Assembly: GCF_001625575.1 (NCBI RefSeq)
Contig: NZ_AUXV01000016.1
Location: forward strand, 58,646 to 122,645
Length of the DNA stretch: 64,000 bases
Direction: 5' to 3'
From: Pseudoalteromonas luteoviolacea S2607
Lineage (GTDB): Bacteria; Pseudomonadota; Gammaproteobacteria; Enterobacterales; Alteromonadaceae
This document shows, piece after piece, positions 61,751-64,000 of the stretch (positions are counted from its first letter, which is position 1; each line of letters begins with the position of its first letter). The position numbers were made by a program, and so were the translations under genes. The notes beneath the pieces are model-generated. The model saw nothing but the letters and a program-made list of their open reading frames with translations. It was not told the DNA's origin and did not search any database.

Positions 61751-63232
61751 ATGGCGAGTATACAAAATGCCGTGCAAGTCATGGTAGATAAGCTAGTTGC
61801 TGATATGCAGGGCAACCAGCCTTTAACCGCTGAAGAGCAAGCGTTAGTAAGTAATGCGATTACTAAACTAACTGACAATGCAAAACTGGAACAAGCTGTT
61901 GTTGCTGTTGCTGAGTCACATATTAATGATGCCACTGGCGCACTTCAGCAGGTCTCGCAATCTACGGGTGCTGCATTACAAACGGCGACTGAGTCATTAA
62001 CTCAAACGAGCACAGACCTTGGTAATAAGTCAGATAAACTTGATCTGCTCGACGCAATGGCACCAAACTTGAACCGAGTGGAATCTTTGCAGACAACGAA
62101 TAACTCTTTGCAAGTTAGACCTTTGATGCCAATGACGCCTATCGACATTGCTAGTACTTCATCGAATAACCGCAGGTCAACGCCTGTATTTGCTGTGTAT
62201 GACAGCAATGGTGAGACCCACGTTGTTCGACCTGGGTTTACACATAATGCAAATACTGAACAGTGTCGCTTAGAGTTCTTAAAATTAAGCGCAAATGGTG
62301 CAGAAAAAACCACTACACATACGAGCTTTATCTACACAAATGCATTTGAGCAAAATCCAGCGAGTAAAATTTATTACTACGGCACGAGTGCTTATGTACC
62401 TTTGGCAAGTAAAAATAACTCTGCAGATATTCAATATGAGATTGTTTATAGTACTCAAGACTCACAGACTACGGCTGTAGCTAACTATGGTGGGGTGTTC
62501 TGTAAGTCGTCTGGTTTTACTTCAATTACTAAACCAAAGCTGGACTTAAACGCAACGGATCAGTTTGGGGTGAGTACTTTAACAAGCCACAAATATAATG
62601 AAGTGGGTGTTTTATATGATAATACTAAGCATTGCCTGGTTATGGTGGATGAGGGCACATCTGTATTAGTAGAGAAGTATCGCGACGGTAATATTGTAAC
62701 AAATACAGCCATTGCAAATGCTGAAGAGCTTCAAGCCTATGTGGACGCAGGCGACTTCACGGTTGTTAAGTTCATCTATCATAATATCCAATGGCCATAT
62801 GGTATCAATAGTTATAATCACTCTGAAACAACTGTATCGGGCTACGGCACAAGTTACTATGGTTTCTTCGGCCGCTATAACGGTGTCACCAAAATGGGTG
62901 AGCACAAATACAGTGTGCACTATCGATTTACACAAGCTAAACGTTTAGAACCGATCAACTACTTCTTTAGCAACAGCTCAGGCCATTATAAGGCCCCGAA
63001 TGCAAACGGGACATACTCTCCGGATTCAGAGGTAAGAGTGGTGCTTGAAACCTTTGATGGTGAACTGCTTGGCATGTATTCATATCAAGCTCGAGCATAC
63101 AATGCTGGCTATGACTGCGGTGTATTAGGCAGTGCGATCAGCTGTATTAACCCTTACTCAGGTGCCGGTATTCTTAACGAGCACTATACCTATAACCAAT
63201 ATGGCCTTGGCCGTACTTGTCGCGCATTTTAA
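61751..63232 (+). CDS. Fibre protein F, long
   Basis: 493 residues, the longest fibre. N-terminal helical part (MASIQNAVQVMVDKLVAD ... ATESLTQTSTDLGNKSDKL, about 1-95) then a large Tyr/Asn/Ser-rich beta domain with repeated YGTSYYGFFGRYNG-type stretches and a Cys-containing end (GYDCGVLGSAISCINPY). Last fibre of the island; companion gene 9 bases downstream. Confidence 0.7.
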   Translation: MASIQNAVQVMVDKLVADMQGNQPLTAEEQALVSNAITKLTDNAKLEQAVVAVAESHINDATGALQQVSQSTGAALQTATESLTQTSTDLGNKSDKLDLLDAMAPNLNRVESLQTTNNSLQVRPLMPMTPIDIASTSSNNRRSTPVFAVYDSNGETHVVRPGFTHNANTEQCRLEFLKLSANGAEKTTTHTSFIYTNAFEQNPASKIYYYGTSAYVPLASKNNSADIQYEIVYSTQDSQTTAVANYGGVFCKSSGFTSITKPKLDLNATDQFGVSTLTSHKYNEVGVLYDNTKHCLVMVDEGTSVLVEKYRDGNIVTNTAIANAEELQAYVDAGDFTVVKFIYHNIQWPYGINSYNHSETTVSGYGTSYYGFFGRYNGVTKMGEHKYSVHYRFTQAKRLEPINYFFSNSSGHYKAPNANGTYSPDSEVRVVLETFDGELLGMYSYQARAYNAGYDCGVLGSAISCINPYSGAGILNEHYTYNQYGLGRTCRAF

Positions 63233-63241
63233 GGAGAAATC

Positions 63242-63679
63242 ATGAGTTGTGAATATTTTGCCGATAAAGGCATGAAGATAGATGGTAACTATTGGTTAGT
63301 GAACCCTCAGACGGGCGTTGCCTGGAACGACACGACAGTGGCAGATTTTAAGCAAGCCTATGAAGCTCAGCAGATCTTATTAGAAGAGGAAAGATTTGCG
63401 GCATCAAAAGCAGAAAAGCTTCAGGAGATCAAAGAAGCGGTGTTTAACAAACTAGGCAATGAGCAATGGCGTGTGCAAAAAGCCCAAGAGCACATGCTTA
63501 TTGCAGAGCTATCTGGTGATCAAGCTGCGCTAGGACTGAGCAAGTCTCAATTGCAAGAGCTACTAGCCAATCGTGAACTGTTGCGAAAAGCAAGTGATGA
63601 GGCTGAGCTAACTATTGCTGAGTTTACAACACAGGCTGAGTTGGACGCTTTTGAGTTTGATGTAAATATTTCATCGTAA
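63242..63679 (+). CDS. Fibre-F companion protein, DUF4376/tail-assembly-like
   Basis: 145 residues. N-terminal small domain (YWLVNPQTGVAWNDTTVADFK) and a long helical region (ERFAASKAEKLQEIKEAVFNKL, WRVQKAQEHMLIAEL), as in tail-fibre assembly DUF4376-type proteins. Last supported gene in the window. Confidence 0.62.
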   Translation: MSCEYFADKGMKIDGNYWLVNPQTGVAWNDTTVADFKQAYEAQQILLEEERFAASKAEKLQEIKEAVFNKLGNEQWRVQKAQEHMLIAELSGDQAALGLSKSQLQELLANRELLRKASDEAELTIAEFTTQAELDAFEFDVNISS

Positions 63680-63692
63680 AACCTGCTGAATG

Positions 63693-63719
63693 ACCCGTTT
63701 TATTCCCAATAAACGGGTT
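63693..63719. repeat. Inverted repeat after last fibre cassette
   Basis: ACCCGTTTTATT ... AATAAACGGGT with a CCC loop; one bulged T; no T run on either side. Confidence 0.55.
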
Positions 63720-63767
63720 AGTATCAAGATTGCTTGAGAAAGCAACAGAACTGTTATTCCACAACCA

Positions 63768-63806
63768 AAACCCGCTTGGTCATACCGAGCGGGTTTATTT
63801 TATTGA
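63768..63806 (+). terminator. Terminator at the end of the visible island
   Basis: AAACCCGCTTGGT / ACCGAGCGGGTTT stem, 13 pairs with one mismatch and a CAT loop, followed by ATTTTATT. Ends the operon of fibre F. From 63807 to 64000 I see no gene; there is an inverted AGGTCA-TGACCT pair (63836-63851) and a stem AAAGCCAC ... GTGGCTTT with T6 near 63926-63970, probably another terminator. Confidence 0.8.
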
Positions 63807-64000
63807 ATTTTAGAGTTTTAAAGTACTATTGCAAATAGGTCAACAATGACCTGTTTTAAAGCCTTAAAATCAGTAAAATATACCTAAGCTTGAGAAAAGC
63901 CTAAAACAAAATCTAAATTGATTTAAAAGCCACGTAGCTTGTTAAAAAATAAGCGAATGTGGCTTTTTTGTTTGGGGTGTTTATCGCTGATTTAAGGCGG

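Noticed and set aside
42828..63679. Calling the island a complete tailocin or the MAC cluster of P. luteoviolacea
   Set aside because: No sheath, tube, spike or tape-measure gene lies in the window, so neither completeness nor identity with MACs can be claimed. Only the fibre/baseplate and lysis parts are seen.

Overview
The window reads as chromosome of a marine gammaproteobacterium, most likely Pseudoalteromonas or a close Alteromonadales relative. The evidence is the housekeeping backbone (relA-mazG-pyrG-eno; divergent mutH and rppH-ptsP; tauE-lgt-thyA), a Vibrio/Alteromonadales-style polar flagellar set (FlgO-, FlgP- and FlgT-like proteins, flgNMA, cheV, cheR) and a 283-residue ThyA of the Vibrio type. 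Genus and all names come from reading the sequence and recalled family features; no database search was run.

Layout. 1-5.2 kb: end of relA, mazG, pyrG, eno. 5.2-9.2 kb: mutH (minus), a DnaA-box cluster placed like E. coli DARS2, then rppH-ptsP. 9.4-14.3 kb: accessory insertion with a PKD-like lipoprotein and a four-gene minus-strand operon of exported Cys-rich proteins, one carrying a Hedgehog/intein (Hint) domain. 15-24.3 kb: tauE-lgt ... thyA, split by a copper-efflux cluster (His/Met/Cys-rich protein, DUF411, CusB fused to two CusF domains, CusA) and a frameshifted Gly-Gly-leader-like peptide gene. 24.5-30.1 kb: lipoprotein and a DUF4402 chaperone-usher fimbrial operon. 30.2-37.8 kb: three FlgO-like lipoproteins, tRNA-Arg(CCT), flgT, flgP, flgNMA, cheV-cheR with recognisable sigma-54 and sigma-28 promoters. 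37.9-42.3 kb: minus-strand YgiC, YgiB, DUF350, PilZ and ettA genes.

42.4 kb to at least 63.7 kb: a phage-tail-derived island. It opens with an HTH protein and an antiterminator-like protein, then a lysis cassette (GH24 lysozyme, holin, coiled-coil membrane protein). It continues with three successive P2 J-like/I-like baseplate gene pairs, two H-like fibre adaptors, a DUF4815 protein with partners, and six fibre genes, each followed by a small chaperone-like gene. No capsid, terminase, portal, sheath, tube, tape-measure or spike gene is visible here. Three fibre cassettes sit behind their own terminator hairpins and share their first ~30 codons while the rest differs.

My reading is that this island is part of a tailocin or contractile-injection-like particle whose receptor-binding apparatus has been multiplied into an array. 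The antiterminator-like gene at its head could explain how transcription passes the internal terminators. The island and the Hint-domain operon are the two least-explained systems in the window.
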